DNA of 64,000 bases from Mytilus edulis (taxonomy: Eukaryota; Mollusca; Bivalvia; Mytilida; Mytilidae). Below the pieces are notes generated by a model. The model did not search any database, had not been told where the DNA came from, and was given only the letters and a program-made list of their open reading frames with translations. Of this stretch, positions 1 to 14,400 are shown piece after piece (positions within the stretch are counted from its first letter, which is position 1; each line of letters begins with the position of its first letter). The stretch is from NCBI RefSeq assembly GCF_963676685.1, contig NC_092354.1, positions 14,886,746 through 14,950,745 of the forward strand, written 5' to 3'. Both the position numbers and the translations under genes were made by a program.

Positions 1-794
1 ATTACAGCTGATTTTACAAAATATATACTAGGAAGAATCTGATGAATTTATGGATCCTGTACATTTCGTTTTGCTCATTGCTTTAAACTTTCTGATTTAA
101 AACCTTATGGAATCAATTTTGATAGTCAATTCCCGTCCCCTTACCACGAATGTGACCTACCAAATTAGACTTATCAGGTTTGTACTAATATGAGCAACAT
201 GAAGGGTGCCACATGTGGAGAAGAATCTTGGCGCCTCCCGTTTTCTTTGCCAAAGAATTGTCAAATGTTCATTTATTATATGGAACCATATATCCTAGTA
301 ATGTTTAAATACAATATGTAATATTAGATTAAGCTTTTCTGTACATTTTTAGGTCTATTTTTAAATAAGTTATAACCTTGACCTTTGATGCGTTGACCTA
401 AGATGGAATCTTTCCAATATGTCTGACCAAATATATAAATAAAAGAGGGACACAAGATAACAGAGGGACAGTGAATCTGAAGGACTTTTAAAAAGAATAA
501 AATCGACCATGACCATAGATGTTTAACAGATCTGGATAGTGAGAACACACAAAGTTCGAGTCACAATCTCATTTTCTGACAGCTTGACATATGTAGCCCT
601 TTAGAGTTGAAAGGATTTCTCCAACTTATTGTTAACAGGGGTGTCAGTTTATTTATATAAACAGGGGATATCATTTGTTTTTTCTTTCACTCCGATTGCT
701 AAATGTGATGCAGTAGATGAGGTCAAAATTCAATATTTTCAAGGAATGTTCCCATCAACTTTTCGTGGCATCAGTCAATTTATAAGGCAAAATA

Positions 795-965
795 ATTGCC
801 ACCAAGAACAATTCAGTGAATTTAATCGGATCCAGGCCAAATTAAAAATATATTTGTTTCCCCTCCCCCCACCCGGGTCACAAATAAGCCCACAGGTCAA
901 AAATTTATTTTCCACAATAAAAACTGATTTTTTTTTATTCCCTTATAAGTTTTTGAAAAGTGCTT
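795..965 (+). repeat. TTTCCCCTCCCCC dispersed element
   Basis: Contains TTTGTTTCCCCTCCCCCCAC and CGGGTCACAAATAAGCCCAC. Related pieces are at 51985-52067 (+) and 53500-53620 (-), flanking the element at 52068-53337. All three can be read in one frame around a SPPP or LPPP motif. Confidence 0.55.
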
Positions 966-1069
966 GAAGGCAAAATGATTAATAATCTAATGAATACTCT
1001 CAAATTGCGCACAAACAACTGATAAGTAGCCTCGACTGGACAATTCAAACCATTCATGTAAACCAGGCA

Positions 1070-2240
1070 TGGGGTAATCGTAATCAGCTGTAATTGATTA
1101 CATTTAGTACTGTAATCATATGTAATCAGTAATCATGCATTTTCTGATTACAAGTAATTGATATATAATCGATTACAAAGCAAAAAACAGGTGTAATCTA
1201 TATTACTTTTAGATTACATTTAAATGATTACTTTCTGATTACAAATTTTATAAATGAAAATTGTCTTTTATGAACAAGCATAGATAAAACAAAAATCCAA
1301 CTATTAATGTTCATTATGATTGATCATCGTTCAAAAGGATTGATCCTGTTTAAAACTATTTAATCATTTCAGTTTCAGTTTATTCTTGCTTTAAAAGGGT
1401 ATATAGGAATGTAAATGTGTTGTGTTTTTTTAATAGTTCATTAAAATAATTTACCATTCCATAGTTTCATTTTGAGGTTGAATACAATGTCTGCTTTTTA
1501 GATATGTTGTAAAAATTCTCTGTCAAGGTTAAGTGCAAATTTTGGTCTTTATATATATTGACCTTGATGTAAATTGATAATGGAATTTAAAACAAACTTT
1601 TCACATTTTTCTAGCAAACATTTCATTGTTTTATAATGTTTACTTATAAAGATGTTATTATAGAATTTTTTTTACAATCATGTATATAATAAAAAATAAA
1701 TTGTATACAAATTGATTGATTATTCCAATCAAAACAATTCATTTTAATTATTTAAGCTCTACTATTGTTTGTTTTCAAATTTGAAGTAGTAATTTATACC
1801 TGTAAAATCACATTTAAATGTCAATTATATCCACGCATACAAAAAGGCTACCTGATTATTGATTATTGAAATAATCACTATTCTTTTAATCTCTTTTCGA
1901 AAGTATGGTTCAAATTTGGGCGTAAATATAACAATATTGTTATTTTAACATGGAAAGCACAGAGACATTTACAATCAAAGTAAAAATATGTCAAACAAAA
2001 TTATGTTTTCATATCAAATAATACACTGCTACTTTTCTAAGTTTTTATAAATAACAAGTTTATATTCAAAATATCAAAAACGCTTTTTTCACTCAGATTA
2101 GCTTTTTTATGTGAAGATCAAATGTTTGAACTATTTCTTTTCTATACCACATTATACAATGTAATCACCAGTAATCATAAGTAATCAGGATTACCTTAAA
2201 GAAAATTAATCTTATGTAATCAATTACATTTGAATTGAAA
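1070..2240. repeat. GTAATC/GATTAC-rich blocks
   Basis: Clusters of GTAATC and GATTAC at 1075-1250 and 2158-2235 enclose AT-rich DNA. The style resembles 11100-11280 and the GATTAT element at 35771. No coding signal; probably a decayed element. Confidence 0.5.
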
Positions 2241-3044
2241 ACCTTTTTTTATAAATTTAGTTAGACAATTAAAGGTATTATCAATTCTTTGAATTATGAA
2301 TTTATAAAACAATTGATGCTGTAAAAGGTTTTTGATTTGCAAATATTTTTACATTGAATATCATGCACTGAAGAGTTGTGAATTGCTGAAATGCACATTT
2401 TTTGCAGTAAAATTGTCGTCATTTATGTTATGGCAAAGCTGGCATTTGATTTTGGTCCTCCCTCACAACTTTTTATCTTTTGAGGTTTTGAACGTATACT
2501 TCTAATGAACAATTTGTTTCTTCTTGTTGTGCATGTTACTGAAGTTTTCCCCTGGTTTTGTAGATAGTCAATCATTTCAATAACATTGGGATAACTTATA
2601 GCAAAACAAACATTTAAACAATGTTTTTATTTTTGACAAAACATATAACAATAACAAAAATAAATATAGAGATATTCTATAGCACTGGAAACTACAGTCT
2701 GGTCAGGCACAGACGGTCAGTTTGAGACAGAAGTGCATTCCTTCGCCAATAAGCTCTCGAGTCTAACTGCAAAAAAACATTAACATTTAGAAAGCTAACA
2801 TTTAAGAGCTCTATGGTAGGTAAATTTGATTTCTCATTAGAAAATATTGATTTATGGTAATTTTTAGAAAGTTTAGTAGCAAACATAAAATGCTTGTTCA
2901 GGGTAAGATAATAAAATAAGATTAAACAATTGGTAGGTAAATTGCAAACTGTGAAAATACTTTAATTGCTGGGTATCAATTTTCGTGGTTTGAGCATAAT
3001 TTATGTTTGTGGGGTTTTTAATTCGTTGATTTTTTTGTTTTCTA

Positions 3045-4572
3045 AAACTAGAGGCTCTAAAGAGCCTGTGTGGCTCACCTGTATTTACTGATGCTTTGGA
3101 AATCATGTAAAATTAGGTTAAAATCATAATTTATAGTATAAGAAATAATTAGATACTATAATAATATCTAAGATAATACCAAAAAATGCAAAATTTCCAT
3201 AAAATGAATAACTCAGGGGCAGCAACCCAACAACTGCTTGTCAGATTTGTATGAAAATTTCAGGGCAGATATATCTAAATCTGATGAACATTTTTGCAAC
3301 CAGTCAGATTTTCTCTAAATGCTTCAGTTTCATAGATATAAACCAAAAACTGCATTTTACCCAAAGTACTATTTTTAGCCATGTCTGCCATCTTGGTTTA
3401 CGGTCAGGGTCATCAGACACATTTTATAAACAAGATCTTATGATGGTTGTGGACTGTTTGGTTACATTTTGTCTTAGTAGTTTCAGAGTAGTAGATTTTG
3501 TACAAGATTACATAAATTTCAGAAAAATTGGTAAAATTGACTATAAAGGGCAATAACTCCTGAAGGGGTCAACTGACAATTTTGGTCATTTGACTTTTTT
3601 GCAGATCTTACTTTGCTGAACATTATTGCTGTTTAGTTTATCTCTATCTATAATAATATTCAAGATAATAACCACAAAATTTCCATAAAATCACCAATTA
3701 AGGGGTAGCAACCCTACAATGGGTAGTCCGATTCATCAGAAAATTTCAGGGCAGATAGATGTTGACTTGATAAACAATTTTAACCCATGTCAGATTTGCT
3801 CTAAATGCTTTGGTTTCAGAGTTATAAGCCAAAATCTATATTTTACCCCTAGGTTCTATTTCTAACCATGGCGGCCATCTTGGTTGGCTGGCCGGGTCAA
3901 CGGACACTTTTTTAACTACATACCCTAATGATGATTGTGGACAAAGTTTGGTTAAATTTGCCTTAGTAGTTTCAGAGGAGAAGATTTTTGTAAAAGATTA
4001 CAAAAGTTTACGAAAAATTGGTAAAATTGACTATAAAGGGCAATAACTCCTCAAGGGGTCAACTGACCATTTTGGTCATTTAATTTATTTGTAGATCTTA
4101 CTTTGCTGAAAATAATTGTTGTTTACAGTTTATCTCTATCTATAATAATATTCAAGATAATAACCAAAATGGCAAAATTTCCTTAAAATTACCAATTGAG
4201 AGGCAGTAACCCAACAACGAGTTCTCCGATTCATCTGAAGTTCAGAGCAGATAGATCTTGACCTGATAAACAATTATACCCACATGTCAGATTTGCTGTA
4301 AATGCTTTGGTTTCAGAGTTATAAGCCAAATCTACATTTTACCCCTATGTTCTATTTTTAACCATGGTGGCCATTTTGGTTGATTGGCCTGGTCACTGGA
4401 CACATCTTTTTAAACTAGATACCCCAATGATGATTGTGGCCAAGTTTGCTTTAATTTGGGCCAGTAGTTACAAAGGAGAAGATTTTAGTAAAAGTTAACG
4501 ACGCCGACGCTGGATGCTTAACGCAAAGTGATGAGAAAAGCTCACTTGGCTTTTCTGGCAAGGTGAGCTAAA
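3045..4572. repeat. GAGGCTCT...GGTGAGC element, long copy
   Basis: Opens AGAGGCTCTAAAGAGCCTGT next to CTCACCTG and closes GGCAAGGTGAGCTAAAA. Inside, a unit of about 490 bp containing GGGCAATAACTCCT and TCAACTGACCATTTTGGTCA is repeated. The same family occurs inverted at 52068-53337 and, much shortened, at 28274-28605. It lies downstream of the protease gene. Confidence 0.82.
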
Positions 4573-5201
4573 AAAGATTGAAAATTAAAGCCATTTAAAA
4601 CGAAGATATAAATTGTCTGGATTGAGGGAAATTCAAAGTAAAAATTTAAATTGTTGACCCATGTAAATCGTAGTGATCACACAAATAAACCTGAGATAGA
4701 GTGATCAACAGATTAATGACCATTAAAGGTGTTAATAAGGCCATAAACATGTCACATAGACAACAGTAACATAAAAAATGCTATAAACTTAAATTGAATT
4801 GTAAAATTAATTCTTATCAAAAGCAAGCCCAATATGAAATTATCATTTCCTGTACATATGGGAAAAAGTATCACAAAAATACTGAACTCTGAGGAAAATT
4901 CAATTGGAAAGTCCCTAGTCATATGGCAACATTAAATGGCAAAACACATCAAAGGAATGGAATTATCAGGATATAAAAAAAAACTTAATCATAACGTATC
5001 CTTACCGGAAATCAGTCTTTAATCAATCAAAAAGAGGGTACATGGAGGAGGTGTACATAAATCTGTTAACTTTCTATGACTATAAAGAAGTTACTACAGT
5101 ACTGCAATCACTAGTAATTCAACACTGAGGTTGTTGGTTTGAACCCCACTTGTGTGGGTGCAATTGACTCCAATCTTAATTGACAAGGATTGTCAAAGAT
5201 C

Positions 5202-5207
5202 TTTAAT
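5202..5207 (-). terminator. Possible polyadenylation signal of the protease gene
   Basis: ATTAAA on the minus strand, about 150 nt after the stop codon. It is a common variant signal, but in AT-rich DNA it is weak evidence. No AATAAA was noticed nearer the stop, and a 3'-UTR intron is also possible. Confidence 0.2.
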
Positions 5208-5358
5208 AAACATTAACAATGGGTGTTTTCATAATGAGAATAATTTAAATAGTTGCATCTTCTGAACTTAAATAAAGAAAATACAAAAAAAATAACTGCT
5301 TAATTCACAATTATCAATTTTTTTGCAATGTCCTGGTTTACCAATGGTACTTACATAA

Positions 5359-5442
5359 TTAACAGACTCCTTCCTTCATTTCTATATCATCTACTGCTAT
5401 GTCACTTGTATAGTCATATCCTAGTGTGGCAACAATCTCAAT
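5359..5442 (-). CDS. Protease coding exon 22: end of MAM2 and stop codon
   Basis: Residues 920-946: IEIVATLGYDYTSDIAVDDI then EMKEGVC and TAA (5359-5361). The protein stops directly after the last MAM cysteine, with no membrane anchor. Acceptor CTTACAG. Five bases after the stop there is a strong donor-like GTAAGTACC. Confidence 0.92.
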   Translation of the reverse strand: MEIVATLGYDYTSDIAVDDIEMKEGVC

Positions 5443-8400
5443 CTGTAAGTAAATTCAAGTCTAGACATAAGCCTAACCGTGACAGCCATCATTGACAAAG
5501 TATTCAGCAATGGGTCACATATAGACAATCGATTCATTTTGTAAACTTATTTTGTTTATAATATAGAAATTTGAAGTTATTGCAGTTGAAAATATTTCAT
5601 CACTTAAAAAATTAAATTTGTATCCTAAAAATGGAGAAGCAGTTGGAGAGGTTGTCACCTCGAATTCCAGAAAGAATAAAGCATTTTTCCATTATAAATT
5701 AACGAAGGTGTAAATCCCAAATTCCCACAAAAATAAATGCCTAATCCTGAATTCTGGCAAACAAAAGTCCAATCCTGATGTCAAGAAAAAAGCTCCTAAT
5801 TTCCACCCCTCAAAATTAAATGAGTGATATAGTGCTTTTGGAAAACTGAATTGCCTTTTACTGATCAAGTCATCAAAACTATTTTAACTTACACGATCTC
5901 CTGTCTCAGCAGTGATTGGAACTTTCGCTTCTTTCCAACTATGTCCCTGGTTTCCTTTTTTGGTCCATAGTTCTGCCTCATTTTGAACTGTCAATTCTCC
6001 CATGTTACCTCCGTTCATGTTATAAGCAAAGCTCAGGCAATACTCATTGTGGGCTGAAATTGTAAAAGACACTCTTTTTTTTTCTAATTGCAATGTCTAA
6101 TTTTCAAGTTGAAATTCTCTCAGATCTAGATAGCCTAAACAATTCATGATATCTACTCATATGGGGTTTGTTCATTGTTGAAGGCCAAACAGTGACCTTT
6201 AGTTGTTACTTGTCATTTGGTGTGCAGAGTTGTCTCATTGGAAATCATACCACATATTATTTTTTATAGCTAGAGAATCTATAGTGGTGCCGTAGAGTAA
6301 TTGAATAGCCTAGCTCCATAACATGTCTTTCAACAAGACAAAGCCACTGTACTATCTGCCACAATATAAAACAGAACCCTGTTTTTTTAATGAATGGTTG
6401 ATGCTCAATTTTAAATTTTCTTGTAAAGTTTTGTCTTTTTTTTTCATTTTTATTCAGCCAAGGTCTATTCTAATCAACTCATTATTTTTGATAGCCCTAA
6501 TATTGGTTAAAAGTTTTCAAAATTTATGTTAAGATTTTTTAATTTAATACATGTTTTGAAACAAAGAGATCAATGTTGGTGTGGTTTTATTAAGAAAATA
6601 GTGACAAAACATGCGATACTGTTGTCAGGTCATTAAAGATTGCATATTTTGGCTTTGATATTGATTCACTAATAGGGTCTTTGCATCGGAACTAAACACA
6701 TTTATTTAAAAACCAGTCATTGCCATGACACGGGTTATGTTCTTCTCATATATATTATGATGGTATGATACTAAACCCCATAGGAGAAGGATTGTTTCTG
6801 ATATTCATAAGATGAAGACCTAATCTTTCAATCAGTTTAATTGAAGTCTGGACCTGTCCATGTCAGTTTACTGCTAGTATTCTGTTGTTATTTATGCATT
6901 ATTGTCATTTAATTTAATTTGGTTTCATCTTCTGACATTGGAATCGGACTTCTCTTGAATTGATTTTAATGTGTGTATTGTTATGCGTTTACTTTTCTAC
7001 ATTGGCTAGAGTTATAGGGGGAGGGTATATATATTTGTTTAGGGGCCAGCTGAAGGACACCTCTGGGTGTGGGAGTTTCTTGCTGCATTGAAGACCTATT
7101 GGTGACCTGCTGCTGTTGTCTTTTCTATGGTCGCGTTGTTGTCTCTTTGACACATTCCCCATTTCCACTCTCATTTTTATCACACACTGATCTATCCATC
7201 CATCAGTTTCTAAAAATAAAAGCGTACCCATTGGTGGAACTTTAAATGACATGACAGCAGTCCCACCCATTGGTCTATCACTGGCTTCCAAGTATGCATA
7301 AAACTGTCCACTGTGTGCTCTTGAAGGTCCTGTATGTGCTGAAAGTGTTTTCCCCTAAAATGAATATAAATATATGCAGTGAATGCAATAAATAAACTTA
7401 CAATATGATTATGTGGTACAGTCAAACCTTCATATCAATGTCACCTTAGTAACCAAAGTCTGTGCCTTTCACCTCTAGCCCTATCAATGTACAATTTTAG
7501 TAAAAACTGATTTGGTCTAATGAAAAATTAGAAATTTTGTTTAAATGTGTACAAAAATGTTTCAAATTTCTGATTAGGGCTTGTAGTTGAAAAAGTTTTT
7601 GGCACAGACTGTAACCAACCTGAAAAAAATTGGCCTTATAAGAGTTTGATAGAAGTGGCATTTAACTTGAAGGTGATTATGCATGATTATTACACATTGA
7701 TTTCCCAGTTAAATAAAAACAGATAATTTCACATGTGGTTATTTAACTCTCTGACGTCATACAACAATAGGCGTTGTCAAAACATCGATAAAGGCGGATC
7801 AAAACAAATTGTGAATGCGTAGAAAAAAGGTATACAAGTCAGGAGCCTTTTGCCTTTGTAAGTCTTGTATTATTTTAACTTTTAGTTTCTTATGTACAAT
7901 TTGAAGTTTAGTATGGTGTTCATTATCACTGAACTAGTATATATATTTGTTTAGGGGCCAGCTGAAGGACGCCTCCGGCTGCGGAAATTTTTCGCTGCAT
8001 TGCGGACCTGTTGGTGACCTCCTGCTGTTGTCTGTTCTATGGTCTGGTTGTTGTCTCTATGACACATTCCGCATTTCCATTCTCAATTTTATCTGGTTTA
8101 ATCCATATCGTGCAACTTTGATGTGCACCCTTTATCATACCCTTCATCACACCCCTACTATTTTTTTTTCATTTTTACATAAAATCTGTTTTTCCTCAAA
8201 ATGGGTCCTATATGAACAGTCATTCCGGCGTGATGCAATTTATTGAATAACGTCATTGTTTGGCATGTGACATCACAAATGTCAATTATATCTTCTGGCA
8301 CACAAATTGCAACTATAAAAAAGAACTCCATGAAATACCATACAAAACACACAAAAAACTACAATAAACAAAAAAAAAAACAGTTAGCAAGGTAACCTAG

Positions 8401-11400
8401 GTGCTTTGGGTGAGTATAATTGAGCAGTTCTTTTAAAAATTTTAAAACACGACAACAGTAGAATTGAAGGTTACCCAGGTGATAGAGATCAGAAAGTAGT
8501 TCATATATACTCTCCTGCTGAAATATATGATAAAGCGTATAAAACATGTCAAAATCCCTATCATATGCCGTATCACCCTTGACCAATATCATTCCTTGGG
8601 CATAAAGGCACTCAGGTTGATGATATTTACCAGTCTGATATATTTCAACTATGGTATTTGCCTGTTGATTACATTTCAACCATTGTATTTACCTATGGGA
8701 TATATCTCAACCATGGTTTTTACCCCATTGATATTTTCTCAACCATGATATTTACCTGTTTGATATTTCTCAACAATGGTATTTGCCTGTCTTATATATC
8801 TAAACCATGGTATTTACCCCCTTGATACATCTCAACCATGGTATTTGCCTGTCTGAATATATTTCAACCATGGTATTTACCTATGGGATATATCTGACTC
8901 ATGACATTTACCTGTTCAATATATCTCAAACATGATATTAACCTGTATGATATATCTCATATATGGATGGTATTTACCTGTTCGATATTTCTCAACCATG
9001 ATATTAACCTGTCTGATATATCTTATATATGGATGGTATTTACCTGTTTGATATCCCAGTTGTAGTCTCCCTTGGAAAGATCAAAAACACAATTTGGATC
9101 CTCAGGCTCAAATGTACAAATTATGTCTAAAATATAAAAATTGGTAAGTATTACTTGATTTATTTCACTTGACTGGGCGGAGTTTAACCAGTTTTCTCAC
9201 AATAAACCAGTCCATCTATAGATAGGTGTTTTAGGATAAACTCATCAATGAACATGATGAAGTGTCCAGTCATTGTAGTGTAAATTCCTTTGATGACACT
9301 AATAGATGATTAGAAATCATTTTATAACGGAAATCATCCTTATCACACACATCTTCAAATTGACTGTCCTTATGCAAATTAAAATTTAAGCTCCATCCGA
9401 TCAGTTGAAATAACATTGGTAATACTAGCATGTGAAATTGTGGCCACATGAGTGTTAATCTTAAGGAACTGACTTGCATAAAAATAGGCAATGCTTATAT
9501 TATATCAAGTTTTTGGATTTTGTGAGTATTATTGAAATTTTTTGTTAAAAAGTATTCAATCTGACCAGGCTTTGCTCTTACTTGATCAAAAATGCTACAA
9601 GGAACTTTAAGTTATACCAATTTTGAAGTCTTTAGTTTGACCAGGCCATAGTTCAACCCTCAAGGTGAACAGAGAACCACTAGCTCATTAGGTCTGAAGG
9701 TGTATATTTGATTTAAAATTTTGGGCCCTTTATAGCTTTTTGTTTGGTGTGAGCCAAGGCTTGTGTTGAAGGCCTTACATTGACCTATAATGATTTACTT
9801 TTATAAATTGTTATTTGGATGAGGAGTTGTCTCATTAACACTCATACCACATCTTCCTATAGCTATATACATCATAATGAACAGTCTAAGATACATGACT
9901 TTATTTATCAGTTGTAATTGCTTTGAAGTAGTTGTCAATAACTGTAAGCACTCTCAGATCAGTGTTAGTTTCTTATTTTTTTTTTTGAGGGATAGGAGTT
10001 GAACATTAAAAAAAGCCTGCCATGTCTGGTCTGATTTCTGTTTGATATTTTTCTCATAGTTGCCTATAATGCTACCCTAAACAAAATCGTTAATGAATCA
10101 CACGACAGACAGATAAAGGAATAACACACAGAAGAGAAATCACTGTGTCTGCCTACTGTAGCCAGGGCAAGAAAAAAACAATGTCTTCAATGATTGCCAA
10201 TGTAAAACTATTCACCAGAGTTTAAATGAATTGGACTTAGGCTGTGTTATAGGCAACTGTACAGCCTTCAACAATCAGAAAAAAAAATTATTGTATAGTT
10301 TGCAATAAAAAGTGCTAAACAAATCATACAAGAAAATTAATGATAAACAAGAATATGTCCATAGTACAGGGATGCCCCACTTGCACTATCATTTTCTCTG
10401 TTCAGTGGACCATGAAATTGGGGTAAAACATCTAATTTGGCATTAAAACAGGAAGGTAATATAAGGCAAATGTCTAATAAGTTTCAAGTTGATTGGACTT
10501 CATCTTCATCAAACAATAACTTGGCCAAAAACTTTAATCTGAAGCCAGACAGACCAACAGATGAATGTCGAAAGAACAAATGCACGAACAAACAGACACA
10601 CAGACCAAAAAACATAATGCCCACCAATGGAGCATGAAAATCACAAATTTAACTTACTGCAGTATCCAGGAGTTAGTTTGACATCATCAATTCCAATATC
10701 ACTTAGATGTGTTGATCCTCGAACTGCTTCTATATATATCTAAAATTTGAAGAAAAATGTAAGTCTTCCATGAAAGTATGTCTCCTTCCATCTCAAAGCA
10801 GAAATGCTTTAGTTAAATTAAAAGCTGTTATGGGGAAAAACCACAAAAGTCAGTTTTAAAAATTAAATTTTCGGCGTAAACTGTGTACTCTTTAGTCTAT
10901 ATACATAAAAAAAAAACCACCAACACGCTATTGGATATATTTTTTTCTTCTGTCGAAAGACAACATCTCCAATATTCAAGCTCTCTTGCTGCAAATATTC
11001 TGCCTATACTTTCATATCATTTGATATCTATCGGATATAAGTTGTTTCATCAGCAATCATACCCAACTCTGTATTTTAAAATAAAATCTACCTGCAGGCA
11101 TGAGGTGATTAACATTATAATGTAATGTATTATATTACAATTACTTTGACAAAACCATGCATTAATTACAACTACAATTACATACATTTATTTTAGTAGT
11201 GCATTAAATTACAATTCCTTTTGCAATAATTATTCATTGAGTTGATATTACACATTACATTTGTAAATGTAATTATTAATTGAAAAAATTCAAACATTAT
11301 GAAAAACAACAAAAGTGTCTAGCATATGCAAAAACTGTTCTGTATACATATATTACAATTAAAGAAGTCATATGAAACCTCAAATTGAAAAAAAATATGC

Positions 11401-14400
11401 ATATGTTTTTTATAACTAAATGGATAGTTTATATTATACAACTTATGTATATATACTTTTTTCTGAGGAAAATTCTTTAATTTGTCCACATTAAGAAGAA
11501 GTTTACTTATTTTTAATTGCTTCCTTCCAGGAAGCAATTTGCCGACATATTTTCCGTATGCAAAGTGACCTGAGCGAAACCCTCCTCGTAAAAATCTGGT
11601 GGTCGCAACACGCATGGATCTGTCATTAAAATAAACAATTATCTGATTGTACATGTTAAACATGTGCTCAATACCCATGATTATTGTTATTTGTTTACTA
11701 TTAGGTGACAATCGGTAAACTTCAGCTTCAAAACACGGCATTTAATGAGCAGCCATATTTTTTAAATCATAACAGAGAGAAAAAAAATTGCCGTATATAC
11801 AATATATTTGCGTAAAAAATGAGAAAATCGTGCACAGAGGACTAAGTTTATGATATATACATGCCTTGGTTCAAGAATTGGAAAAACATTATTTTTCACC
11901 ACTCACTCGTTTCTTATGACTTTAAGTATCGAGTAAAAGGTCTAGATACAATACAACTATAACTTTGCTGCAAGATGGTTACAGTAATGTAACCTACTGT
12001 CACTCTTGCTTACTAACCTGTAGATCAGAAACAGGTAGTATTGAAATATTGGCAAGATTCCATTGGTTTCCCTGTTCTCCTTCTTTAATAAAGATAAGAT
12101 CCTTTGGAATTCCTGACCCTTTCCGGTAAACTTCTAACGAACCCATTGTTGCCCCATGCATACTGTAGTAGATTGACAAACATCGAGGTTGGGCTGTAAA
12201 ATAAAAACAAAATGGTGCAATATATGGAGTGGGATCTTTGTCATAGATTAGCATGATTAGAAAACTTTACTCAGTACTACTAGGACAAAATTTGTGCCCG
12301 AAACACCAAATCAAATAATTTGACTAAAAAATAAAATCCCAAAAAAGATGTCTTCACATAACATGCATAATGTAAGTTGTAACTTAAATAATAAACAAAT
12401 CTGACTTGAATATATTTCCTACAACCTTAAATGGTTTAAATCAAGAAAACATGTTCATTGTAAATTGAAAATAAATCACTGTTTGGTTGTTAAGGTCAAA
12501 ACTAAAAAGAAAGCAAGACTTAACTTGTTACATTTTAAATACCATCAAGTTTCAACTAGAATATTTTATGAATATTAGGGTCATAAAGTGCACATACCTT
12601 TCTTTATCCATATGCAACTGCTCCTTTCTCTATTTTTGTGCTTTTTTCACATTTCCTGACTGGTGTGAGAAAAATATTTCTCCTCACTAGTGAAAAATCT
12701 ATTCTTGGCAAATTAAATGATTGGTTGAAATACGTTAAATTTTCTTGTTTTCTTCTGAATTTTCTTATTGTGACCTCATGAAAAAAGGCGACCATGCCTG
12801 ATGACGTCACATCAAAAGTACACAACTTTCCTCAAATCTTTGAAAAGGAAGGATAAAGTTCATAAGACAATGTTAGAGAAACAGATTCCATCACTGTAAC
12901 TGGTTTTGATTTTTCTCCAATCTCGACAGTTAGATTTTAATTATATAAAAAGCTCAGCAAGCCTTGCACTTTAAATATTAAAATTTAACTGTCTCTAGTG
13001 GAGAAATATCGTAATACACTTGTTGCAGTTGTCGTATCTATATTTAATATTCAACATGCTGCTAATTAGGGATTAGCAAATGTTTTCTTCTGAATTTTCT
13101 TATTGTGACGTCATGAAAAAAACCGACCAAACCTGATGATGTCACATCAAAAGTACACAACTTTCCTCAAATTTTTGAAAAGGAAGGATAAAAACAGTAA
13201 AATTTTAATTATTTAAAAAGCTCGGCAAGCCTTTAAAAATTAAAATTTAACTGTCTCGAGTGGAGAAATGTATCATAATACACTTGTTGCAGATGTGGAA
13301 TCTATATTTCTCACTCATTCTTCCTTCTCTTTTGCAAAAAAAGAAGACAATTGTTTATAGACTTCACAAAACTTGCATACCTTCTGATATTTCATTTCTC
13401 ATCACAAATGTAGCCGTGAGCTCTTGACCTGTACTACCAGCTGGGTGGGAAGACTCCATGTAGGAGTAATATTGACCTTCTTTTGCTCCATAGGGTCCAG
13501 TTCCTGGTGTAGGTGTTGAAAACTGAAATCATGGAATATAAAGATTTATTTTGATGTTTGTTAAAATAAATATTTCAAAAACTGTCAAGGCATAAACCCA
13601 TGTTAGTTGATATTAAATACAATTGATAAGGGTCTGTATGGGTTAAAAGGATCCAGAATAAAATGCAAAAAAAATAACAAAAATAAAAAGGCAAAATCAT
13701 TTATCAAAAATTTATGAACCTCATTAACAATTAGTAATATCAAAACTTATTAAAATCTGGTCTATCACTGTATAAGGTTTAAAAGAAGATGAATTCAAAA
13801 ATCAAAATTACGTATTTTTGAAAATTGAAATCAATAAACTCTTATTTTGATATTTGTCAAAACTAAATGAAATCAATGTTTCAATTTGATGTTTGTCAAA
13901 ATAAATATTTCAAAAACTGTCAAGACATAAACCTAGTATGTTAATTCAGAATACAATTTATGAGGGTCTGTATGGGTTAAAAGGATCCAGAATAAAATGA
14001 AAAATTTAGGAACCTCATTAACAATGAGTGATATCAAAACTTATAAAAATCTAAAGACTGTAAATTAAAGTTAAAAAAGTTGAATTCAAATATCAAAAAT
14101 ATGTATTTTTTGTGTCCTCATAACTGACATACAAATTATTAGGTTTCAGAATCTAAAAGATTAGGGTTAATTTTTTTGAAGGTTTATTTTAAAAGAAATA
14201 AAACAACACCATTGGTTGTCCTTTTTCCATTGTTGTGTCTTCTAGGGTTAGCTAGGGTTAACCAATCACAGTACTTTTGACTTAGCTTATAAAAATGTTA
14301 TATATATAATTACCCACAATGCATTTCACTCTGAAAAAAATTAAAACATAAAACATAAAAAATATTGACATTTTTGTAATGCAAAACAGTCTATAATTTA

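Larger units (their letters stand above)
1..5358. other. 3' flank of the protease gene
   Basis: AT-rich DNA with a family D fragment (130-235), a TTTCCCC element, GTAATC blocks and the GAGGCTCT element. Around 4600-5358 I see no repeat family and no open frame of note; this stretch may hold the protease 3' UTR. No other gene was found on either strand. Confidence 0.5.

Noticed and set aside
629..967. 112-codon open frame
   Set aside because: Its second half is a dispersed element with copies at 52 and 53.5 kb; no known domain and no splice context.
6989..7425. Two minus-strand open frames overlapping exon 20
   Set aside because: They are the exon read past its donor and an alternative frame; the spliced phase fits only the exon at 7228-7354.
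11100..11280. TGTAAT/ATTACA-rich stretch considered as a regulatory site
   Set aside because: Similar low-complexity stretches occur at 1075-1250 and 33000-33190; it fits a decayed repeat better.
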